Notes: generated by a model from the sequence alone, not told the origin. Shown: positions 45,570 through 59,335, numbered from the stretch's first letter. The stretch is 64,000 nt of DNA from Deinococcus hopiensis KR-140 (GCA_943327755.2 CALPYF020000008.1:62001-126000); one strand, 5' to 3'. Translations and numbers: made by a program.

Positions 45570-48287
45570 ATGAACACCGGGTCAGTGCTGATCCTGCGGA
45601 CGCTGGGCGTGCCCCGCGTGACCGGCCCGGCCGGGCTGCTGGACGTGACGGGCAAGAGCCTGGCGCTCCTCATGTTCCTGGCGCTGGAGGGCGGGACGCC
45701 GCGCGAGGTGCTCGCCGACCTGCTGTGGTCGGATCAGGGCGCGGAGGCAGCGCGCCGGAACCTGCGGGTGCAGCTGCACCGCCTCCGGGGCTCGGGGCTG
45801 GCGGAGTGGCTGGAGGTCACGCCGGGCGCGGCGGCGCTGCGGGGCGAGGTGCAGGTGGATCTGCTCGCGCTGCGCGCGGCCCTGGCGGCGGGGGACGCGC
45901 CGGGCGCGGCGGCTCTGGTGGGGGGGCGGTTCCTGGATCACCTGAGCGTGCCGGGCGCGGCGGAGTTCGGCGCGTGGCAGGAGCGGGTGGCGGGGCAGGC
46001 GCTGGACGAGCAGCTGCGGGCGCTGGACGCGCTGGCGGCGCACGAGGTGGCGCGGGGGGCGTGGCCGGGCGTGCTGGCGGCGCACGCGCGGGCGCTGGGG
46101 CTGGAGCCGCTGCGCGAGCGGAGCGTGCGGGCGCAGATGGAGACGCTAGTGGCGCTGGGGCAGCGGGAGGAGGCGCTGGATGCGTACCGGGCGCTGTGCC
46201 GCCGCCTGCGCGAGGAGCTCGGCGAGCAGGCGCAGCCGCTGCCCGCCACGCGCCTGCTCGCCCAGACGCTGGCGCAGGACCCGGGACCGACCACAGGTGC
46301 GCCGCCCGGGCCGCTGGTGGGCCGCTCGGCGGAGGTTGCGGCGCTGCGGGCGGCGCGGACGATCCTGGTGCTGGGCGAGGCGGGCATCGGGAAGTCGCGG
46401 CTGTTGCGCGGGGCGGCGGGGGACGCGCTGGTGCTGCGCGGCGCGCCGGAACTCACGCCGCTGCCGTTCGGGGCGCTGCTGGACGCCTTCCGGGCGCAGC
46501 CGTCGCTGGGGTGGTGCCCGGAGCCGCTGCGTCCGTCGCTCGTGGCGGCGCTGGGCGCGCCGGGCGGGTCGGGCCTGCCGGACCGGGGGGCGACGCTGGA
46601 CGTGCTGGCGCGGGCGCTGCTGGCCCTGGCGGGGGGGCGCCCCGTGATCGCCGAGGACCTGCACTGGCTGGACGCCGGGTCGCTGGAGGCGGCGTTCCTG
46701 GCGCTGCACCGGGGCGCGCGGCACCTGTGGCTCTCGGCCCGCCCGGAGGAGCTGGCGGGCCGGGCGGACGTGCTGGAGGTCCTGGCGCGGGTGAACCCGC
46801 CGCGTCTGACCCTTCAGGAACTGCCGCTGGAGGGGGTGGCGGAGCTGATCACGCGGCTGGCGGGCCGCGAGGCGCCGCTGTTCACGGCGCGGCTGTTCGA
46901 GGCGACGGCCGGGCACCCGCTGTTCCTGATGGAGACCCTACGGGACCTGCGCGAGCGGGGCGTGCTGTCCGAGCGGGGTGGGCGCTGGCACACACCGTTC
47001 GATGCGTTCACGGTGGATTACGCCGAGGTGCCGGTGCCGCCGTCGGTGACGCAGGCGATCCGGGGGCGCGTGGAGCGCCTGGGCCGCGTGACGCGGCAGC
47101 TGCTGCAGGCCGGCGCGCTGTGGGGCGAGGTGTTCCCGGCCGCGCTGGTGGCGGGGTGCGTGGGCGTGCCGGTCGGGGAGGCGCTGGACGAGCTGGAGCG
47201 GGCGCAGGAGGCGCGGCTGGTCACCCCGGACGGCGCGGGGTTCCGGTTCGGGCATGACCTGCACCGCCGGGCGCTGCTGGACGGCCTGAGCGGCGCGCGC
47301 CGGGCGCATCTGCACGCGGGGCTGGCGGCGCTGGCCCCGGCCGGGACCCAGGCGGGCACGGTCGCGCGGCACTTCGAGCGGGGCGGGGAGCCGAATCGGG
47401 CGTGGCCGCTGTGGGTGCAGGCGGCGCGGGAGGCCGAGGGGCTGTTCGCGCACGCGGACGCCTTCGCGCTGTACGGGCGGGCGCTGGCGTGCGGCGCACC
47501 GCCGCGCGAGGCGTTCGCGGTGCGGGTGGCCCGCAGTGAACTGTGCCGTCACCTGGACGACGAACCGGGGCGCGAGGAGGAACTGGCCGCGCTGGCGGCG
47601 CTCGCGGCCGGGCTGGACGACGCGGGGTGCTGGGCAGACCTCGCCGCGCGGCGCGCGAAGTGGCACACGGAACGGGACGAGTACGCCCTGGCGGTCGCGG
47701 AGGTTCGGGCGGCCCTGGAGCGTTTCGGCGCGGCGCTGGACGGGAACACCCGCTCGGCGCTGCTGCTGGAGGGCGGCGCGGCCCTGGCGTGCCTGGAGGA
47801 CTGGCCTGCGTCGGCCGAATGGCTGCAGGAGGCGCTGACCCTGACGCGGGAGCGGCTGCCGGTGCGGGCGTCGAACGTCCTGTACTGGCTGGGGTACGGT
47901 GCGTACCGGTCCGGTGAGTTCGCGCAGGCCGAGCGGGCCTACCGGCAGTCGGTGGAGGTCCTGCCGCCCGGCACGCTGTCGCGCGGGCGGGTGCTGAGCC
48001 TGTGGAAGGTGGGGGCGTGCCTGCGCCGCCTGGGGCAGTTCTGCGAGGCTGCACAGGCACTGCGCGAGGCGGACGACAGTGCCCGCACCCTGAACGCGGG
48101 CTCTATCCGGGGGCTGATCGTGGCCGAACAGGCCGCGCTGGCCTTCGATCAGGGCGAGTGGAAGGTCGCCTCGGCGCTGGCTGCCGAGGCGCAGACCCTC
48201 CTGACCCCGGGGGGCGAGGAGGGCTGGGACGTCCTCAATCCGCTGCTGGCGGCACTGGCAGCTGGGCCGGTCACCGCGCTGGACTGA
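45570..48287 (+). CDS. BTAD-family transcriptional activator with AAA ATPase and TPR domains
   Basis: 905 residues. N-terminal OmpR-like winged helix (EVLADLLWSDQGAEAARRNL) and bacterial transcriptional activator domain (residues ~95-245, QREEALDAYRALCRRLREEL). A P-loop NTPase follows with Walker A VLGEAGIGKSRLL and Walker B VIAEDLHWLD; the C-terminal third is TPR-like repeats. Same architecture as SARP/MalT-like large regulators. Target genes unknown. Confidence 0.9.
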   Translation: MNTGSVLILRTLGVPRVTGPAGLLDVTGKSLALLMFLALEGGTPREVLADLLWSDQGAEAARRNLRVQLHRLRGSGLAEWLEVTPGAAALRGEVQVDLLALRAALAAGDAPGAAALVGGRFLDHLSVPGAAEFGAWQERVAGQALDEQLRALDALAAHEVARGAWPGVLAAHARALGLEPLRERSVRAQMETLVALGQREEALDAYRALCRRLREELGEQAQPLPATRLLAQTLAQDPGPTTGAPPGPLVGRSAEVAALRAARTILVLGEAGIGKSRLLRGAAGDALVLRGAPELTPLPFGALLDAFRAQPSLGWCPEPLRPSLVAALGAPGGSGLPDRGATLDVLARALLALAGGRPVIAEDLHWLDAGSLEAAFLALHRGARHLWLSARPEELAGRADVLEVLARVNPPRLTLQELPLEGVAELITRLAGREAPLFTARLFEATAGHPLFLMETLRDLRERGVLSERGGRWHTPFDAFTVDYAEVPVPPSVTQAIRGRVERLGRVTRQLLQAGALWGEVFPAALVAGCVGVPVGEALDELERAQEARLVTPDGAGFRFGHDLHRRALLDGLSGARRAHLHAGLAALAPAGTQAGTVARHFERGGEPNRAWPLWVQAAREAEGLFAHADAFALYGRALACGAPPREAFAVRVARSELCRHLDDEPGREEELAALAALAAGLDDAGCWADLAARRAKWHTERDEYALAVAEVRAALERFGAALDGNTRSALLLEGGAALACLEDWPASAEWLQEALTLTRERLPVRASNVLYWLGYGAYRSGEFAQAERAYRQSVEVLPPGTLSRGRVLSLWKVGACLRRLGQFCEAAQALREADDSARTLNAGSIRGLIVAEQAALAFDQGEWKVASALAAEAQTLLTPGGEEGWDVLNPLLAALAAGPVTALD

Positions 48288-48298
48288 CCAAGAACGAA

Positions 48299-48328
48299 GC
48301 CGCCACTGGAATATTTCCGGGTGGCGGC
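48299..48328. terminator. hairpin between convergent BTAD and monooxygenase-like genes
   Basis: GCCGCCAC pairs with GTGGCGGC around an AT-rich loop, 11 bases past the BTAD stop and 15 bases past the other gene's stop. No T-run follows. Confidence 0.5.
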
Positions 48329-48343
48329 CTCGGGTTCAGCGGG

Positions 48344-48646
48344 TCAGGCGACGTCAATTTCCTGAAGCACGGTCACTTCTGGGGCGCTGGCGAACCAGTC
48401 TCCGGCCTTGGCGCGGTACGCCTTGTAGTGGTCGCTGTCGCGGTGGGCCTGCGCGGCGGCCTGATCGCGGTAGCGTTCCTGCACGTGGAACCGCACCATG
48501 CCGTCCTTCTCCTCGCGCAGCAGGTCGTAACGGAGGTTGCCTTCCTCCTGGCGGCTGGCGCGGACCATGTTCAGCATCTCGGCCTGAACGGTGTCGACGT
48601 GCTCGGGTTTGGGCGTGATGACAGCGTGGACGGCGATGACGCTCAT
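48344..48646 (-). CDS. antibiotic biosynthesis monooxygenase (ABM)-like protein
   Basis: 100 residues, one ABM/YgiN dimeric alpha-beta barrel: VIAVHAVITPKPEHVDTVQA, YDLLREEKDGMVRFHVQERY, and HRDSDHYKAY. YgiN-type members act as quinol monooxygenases or are of unknown function. It overlaps the DJ-1-like gene by four bases, so both probably serve in the same (redox/aldehyde) stress response. Confidence 0.88.
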   Translation of the reverse strand: MSVIAVHAVITPKPEHVDTVQAEMLNMVRASRQEEGNLRYDLLREEKDGMVRFHVQERYRDQAAAQAHRDSDHYKAYRAKAGDWFASAPEVTVLQEIDVA

Positions 48647-49413
48647 GCGTTCACCGCGTCGCCTTTCAGCGCGCCGAGGAGGGCGGTGACGAATTCCTCG
48701 TCGCTCATGGGGTTCTGCCCGGTGATGAGTTCACGGTCACGCACGACGTGGCTCTGGTACTTCCCGCCGTTCTGCACGTCCATGCCCGCGGCGCGCAGGG
48801 CGTCGGCGGGGTAGTACTGCATGGGGGCCTCGAAGGTCTTCTCGGCGTCCTGTTCCTCGGGGGTGCTGAACACGGTGGCCTTGTAGCCGTCGTAGATGAA
48901 GTCCTGCGCGGCGGGCGTCTCGCCGTTCTGGAGGGCCGTCTGGTAGGCGGTGGCGTCCTGCTGCGCGGCGAGCAGCGCGACGGGTGCGTGGCAGATCAGC
49001 GCGGTGGGCTGGCCCTTCCCGTGGAAGTGGCGCAGGACTTTGCCCAGGTCGGCGTCGCGCATGAGTTCGATCATGGGGGCGTGCCCGCCGGGCAGGAACA
49101 CGGCGTCGAACTGGTCGAGGTTCGCGGCGGCGTCGCTCAGCTTGTGGACAGTTCCGCTCAGGGTCTGCTCGACGAAGGCCTTGATCTGCTGGTGTTCGGC
49201 CTCGTCCTTGAAGAAGTCCTTGGTGTCGCTGCCGTGGTCCATGGGGGGACGGTTCCCCTTCGGCGTGGCGATGGTCAGCGTGTAGCCCTCCTGGGTCAGG
49301 CGGTGGGCGGGCACGCCGAATTCGTTGAGGTAGAACCCGGTGGCGTGCGTCTGGCCGCCCTTCAGGGGAAGCTGGTCTTCGCTGGACATCACGACGAGGA
49401 TGTTCTTGGTCAT
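48643..49413 (-). CDS. DJ-1/PfpI family protein (Hsp31-like)
   Basis: 256 residues from ATG 49413 (AAGG eight bases before); GTG 49422 is possible. The nucleophile elbow TALICHAPVALL supplies the catalytic Cys, with AVFLPGGHAPMIEL before it. The length and the insert resemble Hsp31/YhbO-like glyoxalase III or chaperones. Forms an operon with the ABM-like gene. Confidence 0.88.
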   Translation of the reverse strand: MTKNILVVMSSEDQLPLKGGQTHATGFYLNEFGVPAHRLTQEGYTLTIATPKGNRPPMDHGSDTKDFFKDEAEHQQIKAFVEQTLSGTVHKLSDAAANLDQFDAVFLPGGHAPMIELMRDADLGKVLRHFHGKGQPTALICHAPVALLAAQQDATAYQTALQNGETPAAQDFIYDGYKATVFSTPEEQDAEKTFEAPMQYYPADALRAAGMDVQNGGKYQSHVVRDRELITGQNPMSDEEFVTALLGALKGDAVNA

Positions 49414-49464
49414 GAGCGACACCTTAAGCGCCGACGGGCGGGCCGACTGTCGAACCCCTTACTT

Positions 49465-49478
49465 TGCTTTCTAAAGCA
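49465..49478. promoter_or_regulatory. short inverted repeat upstream of the DJ-1-like gene
   Basis: TGCTTT-CT-AAAGCA, 6-bp arms, 52 bases before the DJ-1-like ATG, in an AT-rich pocket. Possible regulator site. Confidence 0.35.
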
Positions 49479-49582
49479 TTCAGGTTGGGTGAAGGTGCCC
49501 TGAACCCGTCGGGCCTGTCCATGCACCCCGCCGGGTGGGACGGACGCAGCGCGCTATTCTCTGCACAACCGCGCCTGCCGGG

Positions 49583-49680
49583 CGTGGTCATCCAGAACCG
49601 CCGGAGGGAATTTTCTGCCCTGTGATGGCGTGGCAACCGGCCCTCATTGCGGCACTCGGTGCTTTCAGAGAAGACCCGCG
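49583..49680 (+). promoter_or_regulatory. candidate SAM riboswitch aptamer (SAM-I/IV-like) of metH
   Basis: The order GGAGGGA (49603-49609), GCCC-TGTGATG (49618-49627), GGCAACC (49632-49638), GGTGC (49658-49662) matches the conserved core of SAM-I-clan riboswitches. CGCC/GGCG can form P2a, GGG/CCC P2b, and GCGTGGTC with GACC(C)GCG an outer P1. The P4 helix of SAM-I is missing, as in SAM-IV and SAM-I/IV types. A terminator-like hairpin follows. The genes downstream (metH-metF) fit SAM control. Confidence 0.6.
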
Positions 49681-49754
49681 TGGGTGCGCCGACGATGGCG
49701 CGAGCGGGGACGATGGCCCAGAAGCGGCGCTGCAATCGCGCAAGGACTTTCGAG

Positions 49755-49773
49755 GCCGCCCAGGGGCGGCTTT
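49755..49773 (+). terminator. expression-platform terminator hairpin before metH
   Basis: GCCGCC-cagg-GGCGGC followed by TTT, ending 20 bases before the metH ATG. Its place between the aptamer and the gene suggests premature termination control. Confidence 0.6.
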
Positions 49774-49793
49774 CTGCTGTACAGGGGTAGACC

Positions 49794-53530
<3,737 letters not shown>

Positions 53531-53534
<4 letters not shown>

Positions 53535-54271
53535 CCCGCGTTTCCGTCGAGCTGGTGCCCCGGTCCCGTTCTGGTCTGCGCGCGGAGATCGCGGAGGTCG
53601 CGGGCGCGTTGAGGGGCGTGGATACCGTGAACGTGCCGGACCTGACGCGGTACTCGCTGCGGTCCTGGGTGGGGTGCGGGTTTGCCCGGCCGGGTTTCGC
53701 GGCGATTCCGCACCTGCGCGCCGTGGACTTCAACCCGCGTGAGCCCCTGCCGTTCCTGCCGCTGCTGGAGGAACACGGTATCCGCGAGGTGCTCGTCGTG
53801 ACCGGGGACGCCCCGATCGATATGAGCGCGAAAGTGTACGACCAGGACGCCGTGGACCTGATCCGCCGCCTGAACCGCGACGCGCCGCACCTGCGCGTGT
53901 ACGCCGGACTGGACCCGTACCGGCAGTCGTTCGTCCGCGAACGGGATTACCTGGAGCGCAAGCTGGACGCGGGCGCGGCCGGGTTCTTCACGCAGCCGTT
54001 CTTCGACCTACGCCTGCTGGATACCTGGGCGGACCTCCTGCCGGACGGCACGGACGTGTGGTGGGGCGCGACGAGCATCCTCACGGAGGCCAGCTTCAAC
54101 TACTGGCGGGCCCGGAATCACGCGGTGTTCCCCCGCACGTTCACGCCCACCCTGGACTGCAACCGCGCGTTCGCCCGTGACCTCCTGACCTTCGCCCGCG
54201 AGCGGGAGCAGCACGCGTACTTCATGCCGGTGAAGGTGAACGTGCTGGAGTACTTGGGCGGCATTCTGTAA
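53531..54271 (+). CDS. metF: methylenetetrahydrofolate reductase-like protein
   Basis: 246 residues from GTG 53531, overlapping the metH stop by four bases. FFTQPFFDLRLLD and VVTGDAP match the MTHFR FAD-binding barrel, though the protein is shorter and more divergent than E. coli MetF (about 296). It supplies 5-methyl-THF to MetH. Co-transcription with metH supports the assignment. Confidence 0.82.
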
Positions 54272-54276
54272 GCAAG

Positions 54277-54307
54277 GGGCCGTGAGTTCTGGGCTGTGAG
54301 CTGTGAA
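54277..54307. repeat. heptamer repeat, one-armed copy F
   Basis: Units GCCGTGA, GTTCTGG, GCTGTGA, GCTGTGA in 7-bp phase just after the metF stop; no clear second arm. Confidence 0.4.
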
Positions 54308-54525
54308 CAATCACCGACCCTCCCCAGCTCCCTGCTGAAGCAAAAAAAGTCGATCAGCCGTGCACAGCGTCCCACCACTCACCTGACCGCAGACAGCCAC
54401 CGGCCGTCGTGCGCGCAGCGCGCGGGCCTGCGAGGGGACGGCAGGATGGCGTCGAAGCCAGACCCGTCACCGCACGACACGAACACGCCGCACGAATAAA
54501 AACTCTTGCCCAGTGCAACGCCGCT

Positions 54526-54550
54526 CCCCCTGCCCCTCTGGGGTAGGGGG
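54526..54550. terminator. GC-rich hairpin between convergent genes
   Basis: CCCCCT-G-CCCC, loop TCT, GGGG-T-AGGGGG: an 11-bp stem including one G-U pair in the plus-strand RNA. No U-tract. Confidence 0.45.
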
Positions 54551-54620
54551 CTGGGGGGTGGGGCCACAAACGAAACGGACCTCCGAGGAACACCCCGAAG
54601 GCCCAGTCTCCGCTGAAGCC

Positions 54621-55910
54621 TCAGCTGTTGTCGATCACGACCGTGAAGCTCTTGCTGACCTTGCCCTTGGCGGGCACGTCGACTTTCAGGTTCGCGGTGC
54701 CCTGGTTTTTGACGGGGGCCATGGTGTCAATGATGATGATGCGGCCGCCGATGCGTTCGGTGATTTCGGCGCGTACAGCGCGGTCCTTGCTGCTTTCGAA
54801 GGCGTAGGTGACTTTGTAGGTGGTCTTAGTGACGTTGCCCTGGGCGTTTTTGGTCTGGGCGGTCTGCTGGACGGTGCGGGTGTAGTTCAGGTCGGGGTCT
54901 TCGCCCAGGTTGAAGTCGACGGTGCCGCCCTGGCGGGTGTCGGGGATGCTGGTCTGGCCGACGATGCGGCCGTCTTCGCGGACGGTGATGGGGCCGGCGG
55001 GGAGGCGCTGGTCGGCTGTGAGGCGGTAGGAGCGGTTCAGGTTGCCGTCGCGGGTGCCGGTGTCGAAGTAGGTCTGGAGGCCGGCGTAGCGTTCGAAGGT
55101 GCTGAGTTTGGGGGTGATGAAGGGGAGGGTGGTGACGCTGTTGGCGGAGAGTTGGAAGGGGGTGGTGAGGGCGTAGCGGTAGAGGCCGCGCAGTTCGCCC
55201 TGGCTTTCGATCTTGGGTGCGGGGGCGGCGGTGGGCATGGCGACGTCCATGGCGGCGCCGCGCATCATGTAGGCGGCTTCCTGCTGGTTCTGGACGGTGA
55301 CGTCCCCGGCGTACAGTTCGGTTTTCTGGACGTCGTAAGTCTGTTCGGTGGTGTTGCGGATGTCGGCCAGGGCGCTCAGTTGCGCGCCGCCGCTGCTGGC
55401 TTTCAGGGTGTAGCGGGGCGTCCAGGTGACGGCGCGGGTGAGGTAGCTCAGGGTACCTTTGCCGGGCTGGGCGAGGGTGTAGGTGACGCTCTGGGTGGGG
55501 GCCTGGGGGTTGGCGGGGGGCGCGGCGTCGAACTGGAGGTCCTCGTAGCGGGCGGTGAAGTAGCGGCCCTGGGCGTCCTTGACGAGCAGGTCGCGGGCGC
55601 GGATCAGGGTGACGGGTTCGGTTTTGCCGTCGCGGCGCAGGTAGATGGTCTGACCTTCGAGGCTGCTGAGCCAGTTGGCTTCCTGTTTCTGGATGGCCTG
55701 CGTGAAGCTCAGGCCTTCGAGGTCGAGGCTGCCGGAGAGGATGTTCTGCCAGGTGTCGAGGGGCAGGTTCAGGCGGAGGGTGTTCGTCTCGGCAGTGACG
55801 GGTTCACGGACCTCACTGAAGCTGGGGTAGATGCGCAGGTCGGCGGCGCTGGCGGTTCCGAGGGCGAGGGCGGCGGCGGTCGCGAGGGCGACTGGCAGGC
55901 TGTTTTTCAT
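54621..55910 (-). CDS. exported DUF4139 domain protein
   Basis: 429 residues. Signal peptide (LPVALATAAALALGTASA). The mature beta-rich protein has TLSYLTRAVTWTPRYTLKAS and DIRNTTEQTYDVQKTELYAG, typical of DUF4139 (mucoidy-inhibitor-like) proteins, and a C-terminal Ig-like end (VPAKGKVSKSFTVVIDN). Envelope-located; function unknown. It has no Shine-Dalgarno site, and a CATATT -10-like box lies some 30 bases upstream. Confidence 0.88.
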   Translation of the reverse strand: MKNSLPVALATAAALALGTASAADLRIYPSFSEVREPVTAETNTLRLNLPLDTWQNILSGSLDLEGLSFTQAIQKQEANWLSSLEGQTIYLRRDGKTEPVTLIRARDLLVKDAQGRYFTARYEDLQFDAAPPANPQAPTQSVTYTLAQPGKGTLSYLTRAVTWTPRYTLKASSGGAQLSALADIRNTTEQTYDVQKTELYAGDVTVQNQQEAAYMMRGAAMDVAMPTAAPAPKIESQGELRGLYRYALTTPFQLSANSVTTLPFITPKLSTFERYAGLQTYFDTGTRDGNLNRSYRLTADQRLPAGPITVREDGRIVGQTSIPDTRQGGTVDFNLGEDPDLNYTRTVQQTAQTKNAQGNVTKTTYKVTYAFESSKDRAVRAEITERIGGRIIIIDTMAPVKNQGTANLKVDVPAKGKVSKSFTVVIDNS

Positions 55911-55971
55911 GTCTGGATGGTGACCCGCCGCTCAATATGAGATGTGAGAGCGTGCGTCAGGAACGCGACAG

Positions 55972-56003
55972 AAAACCCGCCGCCCCGGGTGTGGGGTGGC
56001 GGG
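55972..56003 (-). terminator. rho-independent terminator of the peptide transporter operon
   Basis: On the minus strand CCCGCCACCCC pairs with GGGGCGGCGGG (one mismatch) and is followed by TTTT, 24 bases past the stop of the last gene. Confidence 0.9.
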
Positions 56004-56026
56004 CTGTTCGTGCTGGCCGGACAGTC

Positions 56027-57039
<1,013 letters not shown>

Positions 57040-57043
<4 letters not shown>

Positions 57044-58086
57044 GCGGTCACCTCGCGCTGCGCCTGCGCGAATTCGCGCCAGCGGATGCAGCGGGACATG
57101 TGGCCGTGCCCGGTGTCTTCCAGTGCGGGCACCGCCTTGGAGCAGTCGGGAACGGCGAACTTGCAGCGCGGCTCGAAGGCGCAGCCGGGGGGCAGGTTCA
57201 GCGGGTTGGGCACGTTGCCGGGGATGGCTTCCAGGCGGCCCTTGGGCTGCCCGGGGACGTGCTCGTACTCGCCGGGACGGGGAATGCTGTTCAGCAGGCC
57301 CATGGTGTAGGGGTGGCGGGGCGCCTGGAAGATGTCCACGACGTCGCCTTCCTCGACCACGCGGCCGCCGTACATCACGACGACGCGGTCAGCCATCTCG
57401 GCCACGACCCCGAGGTTGTGCGTGATGAACAGGATGCTCATCCCGACCTCTTTCTGCAGGTTGCGCATCAGGTCGAGAATCTGCGCCTGGATGGTCACGT
57501 CGAGCGCCGTGGTGGGCTCGTCGGCGATCAGCAGGGCGGGTTTGCAGCTCAGGGCCATGGCGATCATGACGCGCTGGCGCATCCCGCCGGACATCTGGTG
57601 CGGGTACTCGTTGACGCGCTTCTCGGGGGCGGGGATGCCCACGAACCGCAGCATGTCGGTGGCGACACCCATGGCTTCTTTCTTGTTCTTGCCCTGGTGC
57701 AGCATGACGGCTTCAGCGATCTGGTCCCCGACGGTGTAGACGGGGTTCAGGCTGGTCATGGGCTCCTGGAAGATCATGGAGATGTCATTGCCGCGGATCT
57801 TGCGCATGTCCGCTTCGCTCAGCGTGACGATGTTCTTCTGAACGCCGTCCTTGCCGGTGAAGAGGATCTCCCCTTCCACGATCTTGCCGGGGGGGGTGGG
57901 GATCAGGCGCATGACCGACAGGCTGGTGACGCTCTTGCCGGAGCCGGATTCGCCCACGACGGCGAGGGTCTCGCCCTTCTTGATGTGGAAGGTCACGCCG
58001 TCGACGCTCTTCACGACACCGTCGTCGGTACTGAAGTAAGTTTTCAGGCCGTTCACGGCCAACAGGACTTCACCCTGGTGGGTCAT
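57040..58086 (-). CDS. dppD: peptide ABC transporter, ATP-binding protein (DppD/OppD)
   Basis: 348 residues from ATG 58086 after GGAGGAAC. Walker A GESGSGKSVTSL, signature SGGMRQR, Walker B LIADEPTTALD, and the C-terminal cysteines of this family (CAFEPRCKFAVPDC). A TATGAT -10 box 27 bases before the start, overlapped by an inverted repeat, may be an internal promoter for dppDF. Confidence 0.94.
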
Positions 58087-58106
58087 TGTTCCTCCGTTTT
58101 CAACAC

Positions 58107-58123
58107 GTTGTGCATCATACAAC
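58107..58123 (-). promoter_or_regulatory. possible internal dppDF promoter/operator
   Basis: The inverted repeat GTTGT-N7-ACAAC covers a minus-strand TATGAT (58114-58119). No clear -35. Confidence 0.35.
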
Positions 58124-58146
58124 CGTTGGGGATTCTAGGGCGTTTT

Positions 58147-58191
58147 GTCACGCGCAGCGCGGCCCATTTCGCTGGCCGCGCCGCGCGTGAC
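58147..58191. other. 18-bp intercistronic hairpin between dppC and dppD
   Basis: GTCACGCGCAGCGCGGCC pairs with GGCCGCGCCGCGCGTGAC (one mismatch), 9-base loop, 7 bases past the dppC stop. Without a U-tract on the transcribed strand it looks more like an mRNA-stability or attenuation element than a full terminator. Confidence 0.6.
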
Positions 58192-58197
58192 AGGAGT

Positions 58198-59334
58198 TCA
58201 GGCGCGCTTACGCGGGTCGAAGGCGTCGCGCAGCCCGTCGCCGAGCAGCTGGAAGCACATCACGGTGAACACGATGAAGAAGCCGGGGATGAGCACCCAG
58301 GGGCGGGTGTTCAGGCTGCTCAGACCGCCGTCCTGCGCGGCCTTGAGCAGGCTGCCCCACGACGCGTAGGGTTCCACGGCACCGATGCCCAGGAAGCTCA
58401 GGCCAGACTCGGTGAGGATGGTGGCGGGAATGGCGAGGCTGGTCGTGACGATCACGTAGGTCGTCAGGGTAGGCAGCATGTGACGCCACATGATGCGGTT
58501 GTCGCTGGCGCCGAGGCTCTTGGCGGCGGACACGAAGTCCTGCTCGCGCACGCTGAGCAGCTGTCCGCGCGTGACGCGTGCCAGACCGCCCCAGCCGATG
58601 AAGGCTAGGAGGCCCAGGATGACATACAGCGCCAGAATCGGGTTGATGTCCTTGGGGAACACGCTTCGCAACAGCAGCAGCAGGAACAGTGAGGGGATAG
58701 CAGCGATCACCTCTACCAGGCGCATGACCAGCGTATCGACGATGCCACCAAAGTAGGCGGACACAGCGCCCATCATCAATCCGATCAGGGTCGTGATCAC
58801 CACTGCGCCGAGACCGATGGTCAGGCTGATCTGCGAGGCGTAGAGGGTGCGGGTGAACAGGTCGCGGCCCAGGTCCTCACCACCGAACAGGTACACACTG
58901 CAGTCTTCCTTGTTGGTGCCGAACAGATGCAGGTTGCCGGGGATGAAGCCCAGAAGCTTATAGCTGGCGCCGCGCACACCGAAGTACAGCGGGCAGCGTT
59001 CTGCGCTGGGTTTGAACTCGTTGACGAACGTGTCCATGTTGAGCTGCTGGGTGTACTTGAACACGTAGGGTCGCGTGAATGCGCCGGTGTCGGGATCACG
59101 GAACTGGATGGGGGTGGGCGGGTGGAAGCGGGTGATGTTGCTGGTCGAGTAGGACGACAGGGCGTCAGGGGCGATGAACGGCGCGAAGATAGCCATGACG
59201 TACAGCAGGATGAGCATCAGGCCGCCGGCCTGAGCGAGGCGGTTTTTCCGGAACTGCTGCCAGGCGACGGAGAACTGGGACTGACCGAGCGGCTTGTCCT
59301 TCTTCTGGGTGGTGGTGGGTGCGGTGGTGGTCAT
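58198..59334 (-). CDS. dppC: peptide ABC transporter permease (DppC/OppC)
   Basis: 378 residues from ATG 59334, longer than E. coli DppC because of an extracytoplasmic insert of about 100 residues after the first helix, containing two Cys (AERCPLYF; KEDCSVYL). Six membrane helices and the EAA-like loop AAKSLGASDNRIMWRHMLPT. Adjacent to dppB by one base. Confidence 0.93.
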   Translation of the reverse strand: MTTTAPTTTQKKDKPLGQSQFSVAWQQFRKNRLAQAGGLMLILLYVMAIFAPFIAPDALSSYSTSNITRFHPPTPIQFRDPDTGAFTRPYVFKYTQQLNMDTFVNEFKPSAERCPLYFGVRGASYKLLGFIPGNLHLFGTNKEDCSVYLFGGEDLGRDLFTRTLYASQISLTIGLGAVVITTLIGLMMGAVSAYFGGIVDTLVMRLVEVIAAIPSLFLLLLLRSVFPKDINPILALYVILGLLAFIGWGGLARVTRGQLLSVREQDFVSAAKSLGASDNRIMWRHMLPTLTTYVIVTTSLAIPATILTESGLSFLGIGAVEPYASWGSLLKAAQDGGLSSLNTRPWVLIPGFFIVFTVMCFQLLGDGLRDAFDPRKRA

Positions 59335-59335
59335 A

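Larger units (their letters stand above)
54272..54620. other. 349-bp intergenic region, metF to DUF4139 gene
   Basis: No gene seen. It holds a partial heptamer repeat (54277-54307, units GCCGTGA, GTTCTGG, GCTGTGA, GCTGTGA), an A7 run (54342-54348), and an 11-bp GC-rich hairpin at 54526-54550. The flanking genes converge. Confidence 0.6.

Noticed and set aside
45482..47257. Long Gly/Ala/Arg-rich frame overlapping the BTAD gene
   Set aside because: Same-strand shadow frame; the BTAD frame carries clear winged-helix and P-loop motifs.
49501..49793. Cobalamin riboswitch upstream of metH
   Set aside because: The characteristic B12-box (GCCACTG-type) and its partner elements are not present; the core fits a SAM-type aptamer better.
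54296..54499. 67-codon frame in the metF-DUF4139 gap
   Set aside because: No ribosome-binding site, no domain, composition typical of random GC-rich DNA.
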